This document shows positions 44,371 to 53,051 of a DNA stretch of 64,000 nt, in pieces; position 1 is the first letter of the stretch, and each line of letters starts with the position of its first letter. Position numbers and translations under genes: made by a program. The notes beneath the pieces were generated by a model, which was not told the origin of the DNA, made no database searches, and worked only from the letters and a program-made list of their open reading frames with translations. The DNA is from Agromyces sp. Marseille-P2726 (GTDB lineage: Bacteria; Actinomycetota; Actinomycetes; Actinomycetales; Microbacteriaceae), in the NCBI RefSeq assembly GCF_902809835.1, contig NZ_CADDWM010000011.1, forward strand, positions 62,001 through 126,000. Direction: 5' to 3'.

Positions 44371-45288
44371 ATGCAGACACCTCCCCACGGCATCCGGGTG
44401 GCCGACGAGGTGCGCGTCGCCATCGAGGCCGGCGCGCCCGTGCTCGCGCTCGAGTCGACGATCCTGAGCCACGGCCTGCCGACCCCGCGCAACCTGGAGG
44501 TGGGACTGGCGTCGGAGGAGCAGGTGCGCTCCGCAGGGGTCCTGCCCGCCACCATCGGCGTGATCGACGGCGTCGCGACGGTCGGTCTCGCGCGCGACGA
44601 GATCGAACGCCTCTGCACGTCGGCCGAGGTCGTGAAGGTCAGCGTGCGCGACCTCCCGATCGCGCGAGCGCAACGCAGAGACGGCGGCACGACGGTCGCC
44701 GCCACCGCCTGGCTGGCGCACCGCTGCGGCATCCGGGTCATGTCGACGGGCGGGCTCGGCGGAGTGCACCGCGGCGCCGCGGAGACCTTCGACGAGTCGG
44801 CCGACCTCACGACGCTCGCCGAGACGCCCATCACGCTCGTGAGTGCCGGGGTGAAGTCGATCCTCGACATCGGCGCGACGCTCGAACGCCTCGAGACCCT
44901 CAACATCCCAGTGGTGGGCTACCGCACCGACCGGTACCCGGGCTTCTACGTCGCCGACTCGGGGTTCGGCCTCGAGTACCGGATCGAGAGTCCGGCGGAT
45001 GCCGCGGAGCTCGCGCGTGCCCGCGATGAGCTGGGGCTCCGTGGTGCCGTGCTCGTCGCGAACCCGGTGGATGCCGCGAAGCAGCTCGACCCCGAGTTCC
45101 ACGACCGCGTCCTCGCGGAGGCGCTGGCCGCGGCATCCGACGCCGGAATCAGCGGCCACGACACGACCCCGTTCCTGCTCGACCACGTGCAGCGCGCCAC
45201 CGGCGGACGGAGTCTCGAGGTGAACCTCGAGGTCTACCGGGGCAACGTCGCCCTCGGCGCGGAGATCGCACGTGCCGTCGCCGGGTAG
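44371..45288 (+). CDS. psuG: Pseudouridine-5'-phosphate glycosidase
   Basis: A 305-residue enzyme reversibly joining or splitting uracil and ribose-5-phosphate. The family opening VLALESTILSHGLPTPRNLE is exact, followed by GVIDGVATVGL, GGTTVAATAWLAHRCGI, VMSTGGLGGVHRGAAETFD, VSAGVKSILDIGATLE and GYRTDRYPGFY. It breaks down pseudouridine-5-P produced by the kinase encoded next. The kinase gene overlaps or abuts its 3' end. Confidence 0.95.
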   Translation: MQTPPHGIRVADEVRVAIEAGAPVLALESTILSHGLPTPRNLEVGLASEEQVRSAGVLPATIGVIDGVATVGLARDEIERLCTSAEVVKVSVRDLPIARAQRRDGGTTVAATAWLAHRCGIRVMSTGGLGGVHRGAAETFDESADLTTLAETPITLVSAGVKSILDIGATLERLETLNIPVVGYRTDRYPGFYVADSGFGLEYRIESPADAAELARARDELGLRGAVLVANPVDAAKQLDPEFHDRVLAEALAAASDAGISGHDTTPFLLDHVQRATGGRSLEVNLEVYRGNVALGAEIARAVAG

Positions 45289-46171
45289 CCCGATGCTCGC
45301 CGTGGTCGGCGACCTCGTCGAGGACATCGTGGTGTGGGCGGGCGAACCTATCCGCTCCGCCACCGACACCGCTGCGCAGGTGTTCCGAGCCCGCGGCGGC
45401 AGCGGCGCGAACGTCGCGGCGCTGGCCGCGCCGCACGTGCCCACACGGTTCATCGGCCGGGTCGGGAAGGATGCCGCGGGCGAGGCGCTCGTCGCCGACC
45501 TCGCCGCGCTCGGGATCGACGTGCGGGTGCAGCGCGACGGTCGCACCGGCACGGTCGTGCTGCTCGTCGACACGGAGGGCGAGCGCACGATGTTCCCCGA
45601 CCGTGCTGCCGCGGCCCGGCTCGACCGCGTCGACGACGCCTGGCTCGACGACGTGGCGTGGCTGCACGTTCCGGCCTACGGGTTCGAGCTGGAGCCCATG
45701 CGCAGCGAGGTCGTGCGGCTCGCGGGGGTGGCGCGATCGGTCGGGGCGGGCGTGTCGGTGGACGCATCCTCGACGGGCCTGCTCGCCGGCCTCGGCGTCG
45801 ATCGTGCGCTCGAGCTGATCCGAAGCGCCACTCCCGATGTGCTGTTCGCCAACGAGCACGAGGCCGCACTGCTCGGACTCGCGGGCGGTGGTGCGGTCGC
45901 GGCGTCCGTCGCCCCCGTCGTGGTCATCAAGCACGGTCCGCTGCCGACGGACGTGATCGGGTCGGGCGAGCTGGTCGCGCGCGTCGACGTGCCGCCCGTG
46001 TCCGACATCCGCGACCTCACCGGGGCCGGCGACGCGTTCGCGGCGGGCTACCTGGCCGCCACGCTCGGCGGGGCGGATGCCGCGGCCGCGTGCATCGCCG
46101 GGCACGCCCTTGCGGCATCCGTCCTCGCGAACCCCGGCGCGCACGCGTCGCCGTCCGCCGGCCCGCGCTGA
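45272..46171 (+). CDS. psuK: PfkB-family kinase, probable pseudouridine kinase
   Basis: A 299-residue ribokinase-fold kinase. AVVGDLVEDIVVW opens it, ARGGSGANVAALAA is the substrate di-glycine motif, RFIGRVGKDAAGEAL follows, and DLTGAGDAFAAGYLAATLGG is the PfkB signature with the catalytic Asp. Position directly behind psuG makes pseudouridine the likely substrate. GTG 45272, inside the end of psuG with GGAG upstream, is the start given; ATG 45293, 4 bp after the psuG stop, is an alternative. Confidence 0.85.
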   Translation: MPSPGSPMLAVVGDLVEDIVVWAGEPIRSATDTAAQVFRARGGSGANVAALAAPHVPTRFIGRVGKDAAGEALVADLAALGIDVRVQRDGRTGTVVLLVDTEGERTMFPDRAAAARLDRVDDAWLDDVAWLHVPAYGFELEPMRSEVVRLAGVARSVGAGVSVDASSTGLLAGLGVDRALELIRSATPDVLFANEHEAALLGLAGGGAVAASVAPVVVIKHGPLPTDVIGSGELVARVDVPPVSDIRDLTGAGDAFAAGYLAATLGGADAAAACIAGHALAASVLANPGAHASPSAGPR

Positions 46172-46193
46172 CCGCCGGCCTCGTCGTCGCGAG

Positions 46194-47015
46194 TCAGACG
46201 AGGCGCAGCTCGGCGTCGACCGCCGCTGCCGTCGCCAGCAGCCGCGGCAGGTACTCGCCCGTGACGTGTTCGACGGTGTCGCGGGTGGCGCTCGTCGACA
46301 CGTTGACGGCGGCGACGACCGCGCCGTCTCGCCCGTGCACCGGTGCGGCCACCGAGCGCAGGCCGGGCTCGAGTTCACCATCGACCATCGCCCATCCCTG
46401 CTCGCGGACCCGGCGGAGTTCGGCGCTCATCGCCGCGACATCGGTCATCGTGCGCGCCGTGAGGGCCGAGAGGTCGGATGCCTCCAGCATGGCGATCGCC
46501 TCGGACTCGGGCATCGCGGCGAGCAGCACCCGACCCATGCTCGTGGCGTGGGCGGGAAATCTCGTTCCGATCGTGATCCGCACGCTCATGATGCGGCGAG
46601 TGGGCACGCGGGCGATGTAGACGATGTCGGTGCCGTCGAGCACGGCCGCCGACACGGACTCGTCGACCTCGCGCGAGAGACGCTCGAGGTGCGGCTGGAC
46701 GATCTCGGGCAGTGACAGTGCCGACAGGTAGCTGAATCCGAGCTCGAGCACCCGGGGCGTCAGCGTGAATCTGACGCCGGCGGCCGAGCCGGCAGTGCCA
46801 TCGGTCGCGCGCACATATCCCAGCGCCTCGAGCGTGCGCAGGAACCGCCGGGCCGCGGCGCGGGGCATGCCAGCCCGCCGTGAGACCTCGCTGAGGGTCT
46901 GCTCGGCGTGATCGGCGTCGAACGCGCGGATGACCGCCAGCCCGCGTGCGAGCGACTGGACGAAGTCGCCCGGCGCTGCGCCGACCGCGTTGTCGGATGC
47001 CGCGTCGCTCGCCAT
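46194..47015 (-). CDS. pcaR: IclR-family regulator, PcaR/PobR-like
   Basis: A 273-residue regulator. The winged helix lies at about 20-85 (SLARGLAVIRAFDADHAEQT and SEVSRRAGMPRAAARRFLRTL); the ligand domain has VSAAVLDGTDIVYIARVPT, PAHATSMGRVLLA and VAAPVHGRDGAVVAAVNVS. The closest named types are the aromatic-acid regulators PcaR/PcaU/PobR. It lies 13 bp after pcaF with GGAG before its ATG, so it is the last gene of pcaIJF. It is the obvious candidate to bind the repeats at 49676-49709, sensing beta-ketoadipate or protocatechuate. Confidence 0.85.
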   Translation of the reverse strand: MASDAASDNAVGAAPGDFVQSLARGLAVIRAFDADHAEQTLSEVSRRAGMPRAAARRFLRTLEALGYVRATDGTAGSAAGVRFTLTPRVLELGFSYLSALSLPEIVQPHLERLSREVDESVSAAVLDGTDIVYIARVPTRRIMSVRITIGTRFPAHATSMGRVLLAAMPESEAIAMLEASDLSALTARTMTDVAAMSAELRRVREQGWAMVDGELEPGLRSVAAPVHGRDGAVVAAVNVSTSATRDTVEHVTGEYLPRLLATAAAVDAELRLV

Positions 47016-47028
47016 CGCTCGGCTCCGC

Positions 47029-48204
47029 CTACCGCTCGAGCACGACGGCCAGCCCCTGGCCCACGCCGATGCAGATGGCGGCGACCGCGACGCCGCCGCC
47101 GCGCCGCTTCAGCTCGTGCGCCGCGTGCCCGACGATGCGCCCGCCCGACGCCCCGAGCGGGTGACCGATCGCGAGGGCGCCGCCGTGGATGTTCACCCGC
47201 TCGGGGTCGAGATCGGGCCAGCCCCGCAGGTCGGCGAGCGACTGCGACGCGAAGGCCTCGTTGAGCTCGACGAGATCGACGTCGGCCCACGTCCTTCCGG
47301 CGCGGGCGAGTGCCTTGTTCGCCGCCTCGATGGGGGCGAGCGGGAACACGTCGGGGTCGACGGCGTGTGCGGCCCGGGAGGCGACCCGCGCGAGCGGCTC
47401 CCCCGGCAGCACGCCCTCGCCGGCGAGCAGCACCGCCGAGGCGCCGTCGTTGATGGGCGAGGAGTTGCCGGCGGTGACGCTGCCGTTGCCGTCGGGGGCG
47501 AAGAGCGGCTTCAGCGCCGAGAGCTTCTCCATCGACGTGTCGTCGCGGATGCCCTCGTCGCGAACGAGCTCGGCGCCCGGGACCTGCACGATCTCGCCGT
47601 CGTAGACGCCGTCGGCCCACGCTTTCGCGGCGAGCCGATGCGATCGCACGGCGAACTCGTCCTGTGCCTCGCGGGAGATGCCCCACTCGCGCGCGACCTT
47701 CTCGGCCGACTCGCCGTTGCTGATCGTCCAGTGCGTCGGGAAGTCGGGGTTGACCATCCGCCACCCGATGGACGTGTTCCACAGGGTCTGGTTGCCGACC
47801 GACGGCCATGCTCGCGCCGACTTCTCGACGACGAACGGAGCTCGGCTCATGGACTCGACGCCGCCGGCGAGCACGATCTCGGCATCCCCCGACTCGATCG
47901 CCCGGGAACCCTGGACGACGGCCTCCACCGACGAGGCGCAGAGCCGGTTCACCGTGACCCCGGTCACCGAACTCGGGAAGCCCGCCAGCAGTGCCGCGAA
48001 CCTGGCGACGTTGCGATTGTCTTCGCCGGCCTGGTTGGCGTCGCCGAGGATGACGTCGTCGATGCGAGCGGGGTCGATGCCCGTGCGCTCGACCGTCGCC
48101 CGCAGCACGACAGCCGCCAGGTCGTCGGGGCGCACGCCCGAAAGCGCGCCCCCGGCTCGACCGAACGGAGTGCGCACGGCGTCGTAGACGAATGATGCGG
48201 TCAT
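47029..48204 (-). CDS. pcaF: Beta-ketoadipyl-CoA thiolase
   Basis: A 391-residue thiolase. Acylated Cys 89 in VNRLCASSVEAV, the GGVESMSRAP loop, NGSVTAGNSSPINDGASAVL, and the catalytic HGGALAIGHPLGASGGR and CIGVGQG. It cleaves beta-ketoadipyl-CoA to succinyl-CoA and acetyl-CoA, the last step of the pathway. Assignment over general acetyl-CoA acetyltransferase rests on the operon with pcaIJ. ATG 48204 follows the pcaJ stop by one base. Confidence 0.92.
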   Translation of the reverse strand: MTASFVYDAVRTPFGRAGGALSGVRPDDLAAVVLRATVERTGIDPARIDDVILGDANQAGEDNRNVARFAALLAGFPSSVTGVTVNRLCASSVEAVVQGSRAIESGDAEIVLAGGVESMSRAPFVVEKSARAWPSVGNQTLWNTSIGWRMVNPDFPTHWTISNGESAEKVAREWGISREAQDEFAVRSHRLAAKAWADGVYDGEIVQVPGAELVRDEGIRDDTSMEKLSALKPLFAPDGNGSVTAGNSSPINDGASAVLLAGEGVLPGEPLARVASRAAHAVDPDVFPLAPIEAANKALARAGRTWADVDLVELNEAFASQSLADLRGWPDLDPERVNIHGGALAIGHPLGASGGRIVGHAAHELKRRGGGVAVAAICIGVGQGLAVVLER

Positions 48205-48205
48205 A

Positions 48206-48880
48206 TCAGGTCTCCGATCCGGATGTCGCGGCCGCGGCATCCGCTTCTCGCAGGGTGAGCCCGGTCAGTTCGGACAGCGATTCGACCGTGTTCTCACCGA
48301 ACGCCTCGCGCACGGCGAAGCCGTCGGGTGTCACGTCGAACACGGCGTGATCGGTGTACACGCGCGTCACGCACGCCACGCCGGTGAGCGGATACGTGCA
48401 CGCGGCGACGAGCTTGGGTTCACCCGTCTTGGTCAGCAGGTCGGTCATCACGTAGACCGATTTCGCGCCGATCGCGAGATCCATCGCACCGCCCACGGCG
48501 GGGATGGCACCCGGGGCGCCGGTCGACCAGTTCGCCAGGTCGCCCGTCTCCGACACCTGGAAGGCACCCAGCACGCACACGTCGAGGTGACCGCCGCGCA
48601 TCATCGCGAACGAATCTGCGTGGTGGAAGTACGCCGCTCCGGGCAGCGCGGTGACCGGCTGCTTGCCGGCGTTGATGAGATCGGGGTCGATGCGGTCGGC
48701 ATCGGGAGCGGGCCCCATGCCGAGGAGCCCGTTCTCGGTGTGGAGGATGATCTCCTGGTCGTCGGGCAGGTAGTTCGCCACGAGCGTCGGTGCGCCGATG
48801 CCGAGGTTCACGTACGAGCCCTCGGGGATGTCGGCCGCGACACGCTCGGCCAGCTCGTTCCGGTCGATGCGAGTGCTCAC
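48206..48880 (-). CDS. pcaJ: 3-oxoadipate CoA-transferase subunit B
   Basis: A 224-residue family I CoA-transferase B subunit. The catalytic Glu 49 is in HTENGLLGMGP; GSYVNLGIGAPTLVANYL and the AGKQPVTALPGAAYFHHADS segment are typical, as is MDLAIGAKSVYVMTDLLTK. It works with PcaI to move CoA from succinyl-CoA to beta-ketoadipate. GTG 48880 overlaps the pcaI stop as GTGA. Confidence 0.93.
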   Translation of the reverse strand: MSTRIDRNELAERVAADIPEGSYVNLGIGAPTLVANYLPDDQEIILHTENGLLGMGPAPDADRIDPDLINAGKQPVTALPGAAYFHHADSFAMMRGGHLDVCVLGAFQVSETGDLANWSTGAPGAIPAVGGAMDLAIGAKSVYVMTDLLTKTGEPKLVAACTYPLTGVACVTRVYTDHAVFDVTPDGFAVREAFGENTVESLSELTGLTLREADAAAATSGSET

Positions 48881-49635
48881 TGGTCCACCTCCGTCTGGGT
48901 CGGAGCGGCGGTCGCCGGCCGCCCTTCGATGTCGACACCGCCGACGAAGACGCCGTCGTCGAGCCATGCCCGTTCCCCGACCGCGACGAGGCGGTCGACG
49001 AAGATGCCGGGCGTGACCACGGCCTCGGGATCGAGCGACCCGAGCTCGACGATCTCGTCGACCTGGGCGATGGTGCTGGCCGCCGCGGTCGCCATGATCG
49101 GCCCGAAGTTGCGTGCCGTCTCGCGGTACACGAGGTTGCCCCACCGGTCGCCCTGCAGCGCCGAGACGAGCGCGAAGTCGGCCTTGATCGGATACTCGAG
49201 CACGTACGAGCGGCCGTCGATCTCGCGGGCTTCCTTGCCCTCGGCCAGCTCGGTTCCGACACCGGTCGGGCTGAAGAACGCACCGATGCCGGCGCCCGCG
49301 GCACGGATGCGTTCGGCGAGGTTGCCCTGCGGCACGAGCTCGAGCTCGATCTCACCCGCGCGGTACAGGCCGTCGAACACCCACGAGTCGTGCTGCCGCG
49401 GGAACGAGCAGATGATCTTGCGCACGCGCTTCTTGGCCAGCAGCGCGGCGAGTCCGGTGTCGCCGTTGCCCGCGTTGTTGTTGACGATCGTGAGGTCGCC
49501 GGCGCCCTGGGCGATGAGCGCGTCGATGAGCTCGACCGGCTGCCCGGCCCGTCCGAATCCGCCGATCATGATGGTGGCGCCGTCGGGGATGCCGGCGACC
49601 GCGGCTTCCACGTCGGGCACGGTCTTGTCGATCAC
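48877..49635 (-). CDS. pcaI: 3-oxoadipate CoA-transferase subunit A
   Basis: A 252-residue A subunit of the family I CoA-transferases. ATIMIGGFGRAGQPVELIDA is the glycine loop at the start of the fold, LTIVNNNAGNGDTGLAALL and KIICSFPRQHDSWVF follow, then AFFSPTGVGTELAEGKE. It starts with GTG 49635 behind CGGAGC, about 55 nt from the operator-promoter region at 49676-49709, so pcaIJF-pcaR can be a separate transcription unit from pcaHGBDC. Confidence 0.93.
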   Translation of the reverse strand: MIDKTVPDVEAAVAGIPDGATIMIGGFGRAGQPVELIDALIAQGAGDLTIVNNNAGNGDTGLAALLAKKRVRKIICSFPRQHDSWVFDGLYRAGEIELELVPQGNLAERIRAAGAGIGAFFSPTGVGTELAEGKEAREIDGRSYVLEYPIKADFALVSALQGDRWGNLVYRETARNFGPIMATAAASTIAQVDEIVELGSLDPEAVVTPGIFVDRLVAVGERAWLDDGVFVGGVDIEGRPATAAPTQTEVDQ

Positions 49636-49675
49636 CGCTGCTCCGCTCTCGATGTCTGCTCGGTACGCGTCGAGT

Positions 49676-49709
49676 GTTCGCTGTGCGAACGTGCGCGCGT
49701 ATAGCGAAC
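49676..49709 (-). promoter_or_regulatory. Putative IclR (PcaR) operator and promoter of pcaIJF
   Basis: GTTCGC-TGT-GCGAAC (49676-49690) is a perfect 15-bp palindrome and a third half-site GCGAAC lies at 49704-49709. A TATACG -10-like hexamer (minus strand, 49703-49698) sits between them. The arrangement, overlapping the start of transcription in the 77-bp gap between pcaC and pcaI, fits control by an IclR protein. Confidence 0.55.
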
Positions 49710-49712
49710 AGT

Positions 49713-50129
49713 CTACCGAGTGTCGCGATCGCCGTCGAGTTCGTCCGCGAAGACCTCGCCCGCGATGCGGAACGCCGTGTTTGCGGCGGGTACGCCGGAG
49801 TAGATCGCCGACTGCAGGATGACCTCCCGGATCTCGTCGACCGACAAGCCGTTTCGCCGGGCGGCACGCAGGTGCATCGCGAGCTCCTCATGGTGGCCAT
49901 GCGCGATGAGCGAGGTGAGCACGGCGACCGACCGCGAGCGCCGGTCGAGGCCCGGCCGCGACCAGATGTCGCCCCACGCGACCCGCGTGATGAAGTCCTG
50001 GAAGTCGGCCGTGAGGTCGGTCGTGCTGGCGATGGCCCGGTCGACGTGCTGGTCGGAGAGCACGGCGCGACGCACGGTCATTCCCTGTTGCCGGCGCTGC
50101 TCGTCGGAGAGTCCCTCGTTCGCCGTCAT
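49713..50129 (-). CDS. pcaC: 4-carboxymuconolactone decarboxylase
   Basis: A 138-residue AhpD-like decarboxylase without the peroxidase Cys pair. RREVLSD-type opening QQGMTVRRAVLSDQHVDRA, then DFQDFITRVAWGDIWSRPGL, RRSRSVAVLTSLIAHGHHEE and SVDEIREVILQSAIYSGVPA match PcaC closely. It decarboxylates gamma-carboxymuconolactone to beta-ketoadipate enol-lactone. It is a separate gene here, not fused to PcaD, and its ATG overlaps the pcaD stop (ATGA). Confidence 0.95.
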   Translation of the reverse strand: MTANEGLSDEQRRQQGMTVRRAVLSDQHVDRAIASTTDLTADFQDFITRVAWGDIWSRPGLDRRSRSVAVLTSLIAHGHHEELAMHLRAARRNGLSVDEIREVILQSAIYSGVPAANTAFRIAGEVFADELDGDRDTR

Positions 50130-50917
50130 GCTCCCGTCCTCTCATCCACTCCGTCGAAGAAGTCGCGCAGCAGCGCTGCCGTCGCCTCGGGCTGTTCCGC
50201 CGGGGGAAGATGCGCCGCGCCGGCGACGCGTGCCGTTCGCCCGTCGCGCACATGCTCGGCGATCTCGACCGCCTTCGCCTCGGGCGCGACGCCGTCGTGC
50301 TCGCCCCACACCGCCAGCACCGGCATCGGGATCTCGCCCAGTCTCGTGCGCACGTCGTGGCCGGCGAGCGCCTCGCAGCACAGCGCGTACGACTCATCGT
50401 CGGCGTCCTGCAGGGCGTGCAGCAGCCGGCCCGAGAGCTCGGGCTCGCGGGCGACCGAGTCGGGAGCGAACCACCGCTGCGCCGACCCGGTGATGAGGCT
50501 CGAGGTCGACTGGTCGCGCACCTGCGCGGCGCGATCGTGCCAGGCCTGCGGGTCGCCGATCTGCGCGCCCGATGCGATGATCGCGGCGGCACGCACCAGG
50601 TCGGGATGCCGCAGGCACAGCTCCTGCCCGACGGCGCCGCCGAGCGACACTCCCGCGTAGAGGATCCGATCGGCGCCGAGACCGCGCCCCGCCTCGGCCA
50701 CCGCGTCGGCGAGATCCGCCACGCTGAACGACTCACGTGCAGGGCTGGATGCGCCGTGGCCGGGCAGGTCCCATGCGACGACGCGATACCGCTCGGCGAG
50801 CGCCGGGATCGCCTTCTCCCAGAGGATCGTCGACGTGCCCAGCGACGGCCCGAGCACCAGCAGCGGGGCGCCGTCGGGGCCGACCGGGTCGGTCACGGCG
50901 ATGGCGGGAACGGTCAC
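50126..50917 (-). CDS. pcaD: 3-oxoadipate enol-lactonase
   Basis: A 263-residue alpha/beta hydrolase. The nucleophile Ser 91 is in LYAGVSLGGAVGQEL, VVAWDLPGHGASSPA is the oxyanion strand, the acid is in VLAVWGEHDGVAPE and the His in GAAHLPPAEQP. It opens the enol-lactone to beta-ketoadipate. GTG 50917 overlaps pcaB (GTGA), and its end overlaps pcaC. Confidence 0.93.
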   Translation of the reverse strand: MTVPAIAVTDPVGPDGAPLLVLGPSLGTSTILWEKAIPALAERYRVVAWDLPGHGASSPARESFSVADLADAVAEAGRGLGADRILYAGVSLGGAVGQELCLRHPDLVRAAAIIASGAQIGDPQAWHDRAAQVRDQSTSSLITGSAQRWFAPDSVAREPELSGRLLHALQDADDESYALCCEALAGHDVRTRLGEIPMPVLAVWGEHDGVAPEAKAVEIAEHVRDGRTARVAGAAHLPPAEQPEATAALLRDFFDGVDERTGA

Positions 50918-52389
50918 GGAACTTCCTCCTCGGGGGTGGCGTGCGATGTGGTCTGCTCGGGGGTCGAGTCGCGCCCGACTGGGATCGCGGCGGGGCGCCC
51001 GAGTGCCTCGTCGACCAGCTCGCCGCCGAGCCCCGTGTACTGCGCGGGATCCACGAGCGCCTCGACATCGATACCCGCGGCATCCGTCGAGGCGATCTCG
51101 GCCCGCACGGCATCGGCCAGGTCGCCGCCGGAGGCGACCTCGGCCACGATGCGCGCGACGGCGTCGGCACCGATCACCGGGCCGAGCACGAGCGAGATGC
51201 GCTCGGCGACGACGAGGCCGCGGGTGAGCCGCACGTTCCGCGCCACGGCGTCGTGGTCGACGCGGAGTCGGGCGACGAGCCCCGCAGCCGTGGCCGTCGA
51301 ACCCGACGCGAGTCGCAGGAGCTCGCGCAGCGTCGGCCACTCGGCGTGCCACGCGCCGTCGGGTCGCTCGTCGACGGCGAGCGCGGACGCGAGGTGCAGC
51401 GTCGCAGCGAGCTGCGGAGCACGCAGTGCCGCCGACCGGATGAGCACGGACGCCGTGGGATTCTGCTTCTGGGGCATCGCCGACGAACCGCCGCCCGTGC
51501 CCTCGGCGAGCTCGCCGATCTCCGTGCGCGAGAGCGTCGCGACATCCGCCGCCACGACCCCGACGGCGTCGATCGTGGCCACGAGCGCGTCGCCGAGCTC
51601 GGTCACCGGCCAGCGCGTGGTGTGCCACGGGGCTTCGGGTGCGGTCAGCGTCACCTCGCTCGCGAACTGGGACACGAGCGCTCGGGTGAGGGTTGCTGGG
51701 CTGGCATCGGCGCCCCATCGCTCGTGCAGCGCCGGCCCGGTCTCAGGGGCGTCGAGGCCGCGTGCGGCGATCTCGGTGAACGACGCGAGCGTGCCGCCTG
51801 CACCGCCCAGCTGAGCCGGCAAGGTCAGCCGGTCCAGGCGATCCTTCGCCCGACGGATGCCGCGAAGCCATGCCGCGGCGCGCAGTCCGACGGTCGTGGG
51901 CACCGCGTGCTGCGTGAGGGTGCGCGCCGCGCCGACCTCGTCGCGGTGCGCCCCGGCGAAGGCGCCGAGCGCACTCTCGATCTCGTCCAGGCCGCTGCGC
52001 ACCTGTCGGACGGCTCGGCGGGCGACGATCATGAGGGCCGTGTCGAGGATGTCCTGGCTCGTCGCTCCTCGATGCACCCAGATGCGGGCGCTCTCGGGCA
52101 CCTTCCTGCGAAGCATGCCCACCAGGGGAATCACCGGGTTGCCGCCGGCGACGGATGCCGCTGCAAGCTCGGCCGCATCGACGCCGTGTCCGCGGCAGAG
52201 CCGCTCCGTCGCGTCCCAGCCGGTCGCGTCTGCGATGGCGTCGACCGCGTCCTTCGGCGCGAGCCCGACCTCACCGTAGGCCCGAGCGAGACCGACCTCC
52301 GCCGTCACGAGCGCATCGACCACCGCGGCATCCGTCACCCGGTCGTGGCCGACCGTCACCGGGGAGAGCAGCCCTGCGTCCAGGTTCAT
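50914..52389 (-). CDS. pcaB: 3-carboxy-cis,cis-muconate cycloisomerase
   Basis: A 491-residue member of the fumarase/aspartase superfamily. The signature loop GGSSAMPQKQNPTASVL, the GGNPVIPLVGMLRRKVPES segment and WVHRGATSQDILDTALM are all present. It lactonises beta-carboxymuconate. ATG 52389 lies 7 nt after AGGAGG; a GTG one codon upstream is less well spaced. Length is about 40 residues above many PcaB proteins because of a C-terminal tail after the last conserved helix. Confidence 0.93.
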   Translation of the reverse strand: MNLDAGLLSPVTVGHDRVTDAAVVDALVTAEVGLARAYGEVGLAPKDAVDAIADATGWDATERLCRGHGVDAAELAAASVAGGNPVIPLVGMLRRKVPESARIWVHRGATSQDILDTALMIVARRAVRQVRSGLDEIESALGAFAGAHRDEVGAARTLTQHAVPTTVGLRAAAWLRGIRRAKDRLDRLTLPAQLGGAGGTLASFTEIAARGLDAPETGPALHERWGADASPATLTRALVSQFASEVTLTAPEAPWHTTRWPVTELGDALVATIDAVGVVAADVATLSRTEIGELAEGTGGGSSAMPQKQNPTASVLIRSAALRAPQLAATLHLASALAVDERPDGAWHAEWPTLRELLRLASGSTATAAGLVARLRVDHDAVARNVRLTRGLVVAERISLVLGPVIGADAVARIVAEVASGGDLADAVRAEIASTDAAGIDVEALVDPAQYTGLGGELVDEALGRPAAIPVGRDSTPEQTTSHATPEEEVP

Positions 52390-52454
52390 CACTGTGCCTC
52401 CTGCGCGCTCGACCTGCTCAGGAGCGTATCGTGCGACATCCCGTCGATCGCGGT

Positions 52455-53051
52455 TCAGAACCTGATGAACACCGTCTCCTTCTCGCCCTGCAGCCGGAGG
52501 TCATGGGTCAGGTTGCCCTCGGGTGTCCGCGTCGCGATCAGCGTCGCCCGCTCCTCGTCGCTGAGCGAGGCCAGGAGCGGGTCGGCCGCGAGACGCTCCT
52601 CGTCCTCGGGGAGGTAGATGCGGGTGTGCAGCTTGTCGGGCAGGCCGCGGGCGAACACGATCACGGCGAAGAACGGCGCCTTGCCGTCGACGGCGCCCGG
52701 GTTCCGGGTCCAGAACTCGTAGTGTCCCTCGTCGGTGGCGAACGAACGGCCGAACCCGGTGAAGGTGTGGTCGTCGCGACGACGGCTCCCGCGGGCACGC
52801 GAGATCCTGCCATCCGAGTCGGCGCCCCAGATCTCGACCATCGCATCGGGGATCGGTGCACCGGCGCCGTCGTAGACGGTGCCGCTCAGCAGGATCGATC
52901 CCGGTGCATGCGGGAATCCGACCTCGTGCATCTTCGGGTAGCCGAGTCCGAACGCGAAGAACGGCCCGACCGTCTGGCCGGCCGATGGCTTGTGGGTCGG
53001 CTCGCCGGCGGCGGCGATTCGCCGCGAGCGCGCATCGGTGGTGTCGGCCAT
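52455..53051 (-). CDS. pcaG: Protocatechuate 3,4-dioxygenase alpha subunit
   Basis: A 198-residue intradiol dioxygenase alpha chain. AGQTVGPFFAFGL is the family opening, followed by ILLSGTVYDGAGAPIPDAMVEIWGA, TGFGRSFATDEGHYEFWTRNPG and PFFAVIVFARGLPDKLHTRIYL. The alpha chain lacks the full iron ligand set and frames the active site of the beta chain. ATG 53051 shares a base with the pcaH stop (TGATG). Confidence 0.94.
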   Translation of the reverse strand: MADTTDARSRRIAAAGEPTHKPSAGQTVGPFFAFGLGYPKMHEVGFPHAPGSILLSGTVYDGAGAPIPDAMVEIWGADSDGRISRARGSRRRDDHTFTGFGRSFATDEGHYEFWTRNPGAVDGKAPFFAVIVFARGLPDKLHTRIYLPEDEERLAADPLLASLSDEERATLIATRTPEGNLTHDLRLQGEKETVFIRF

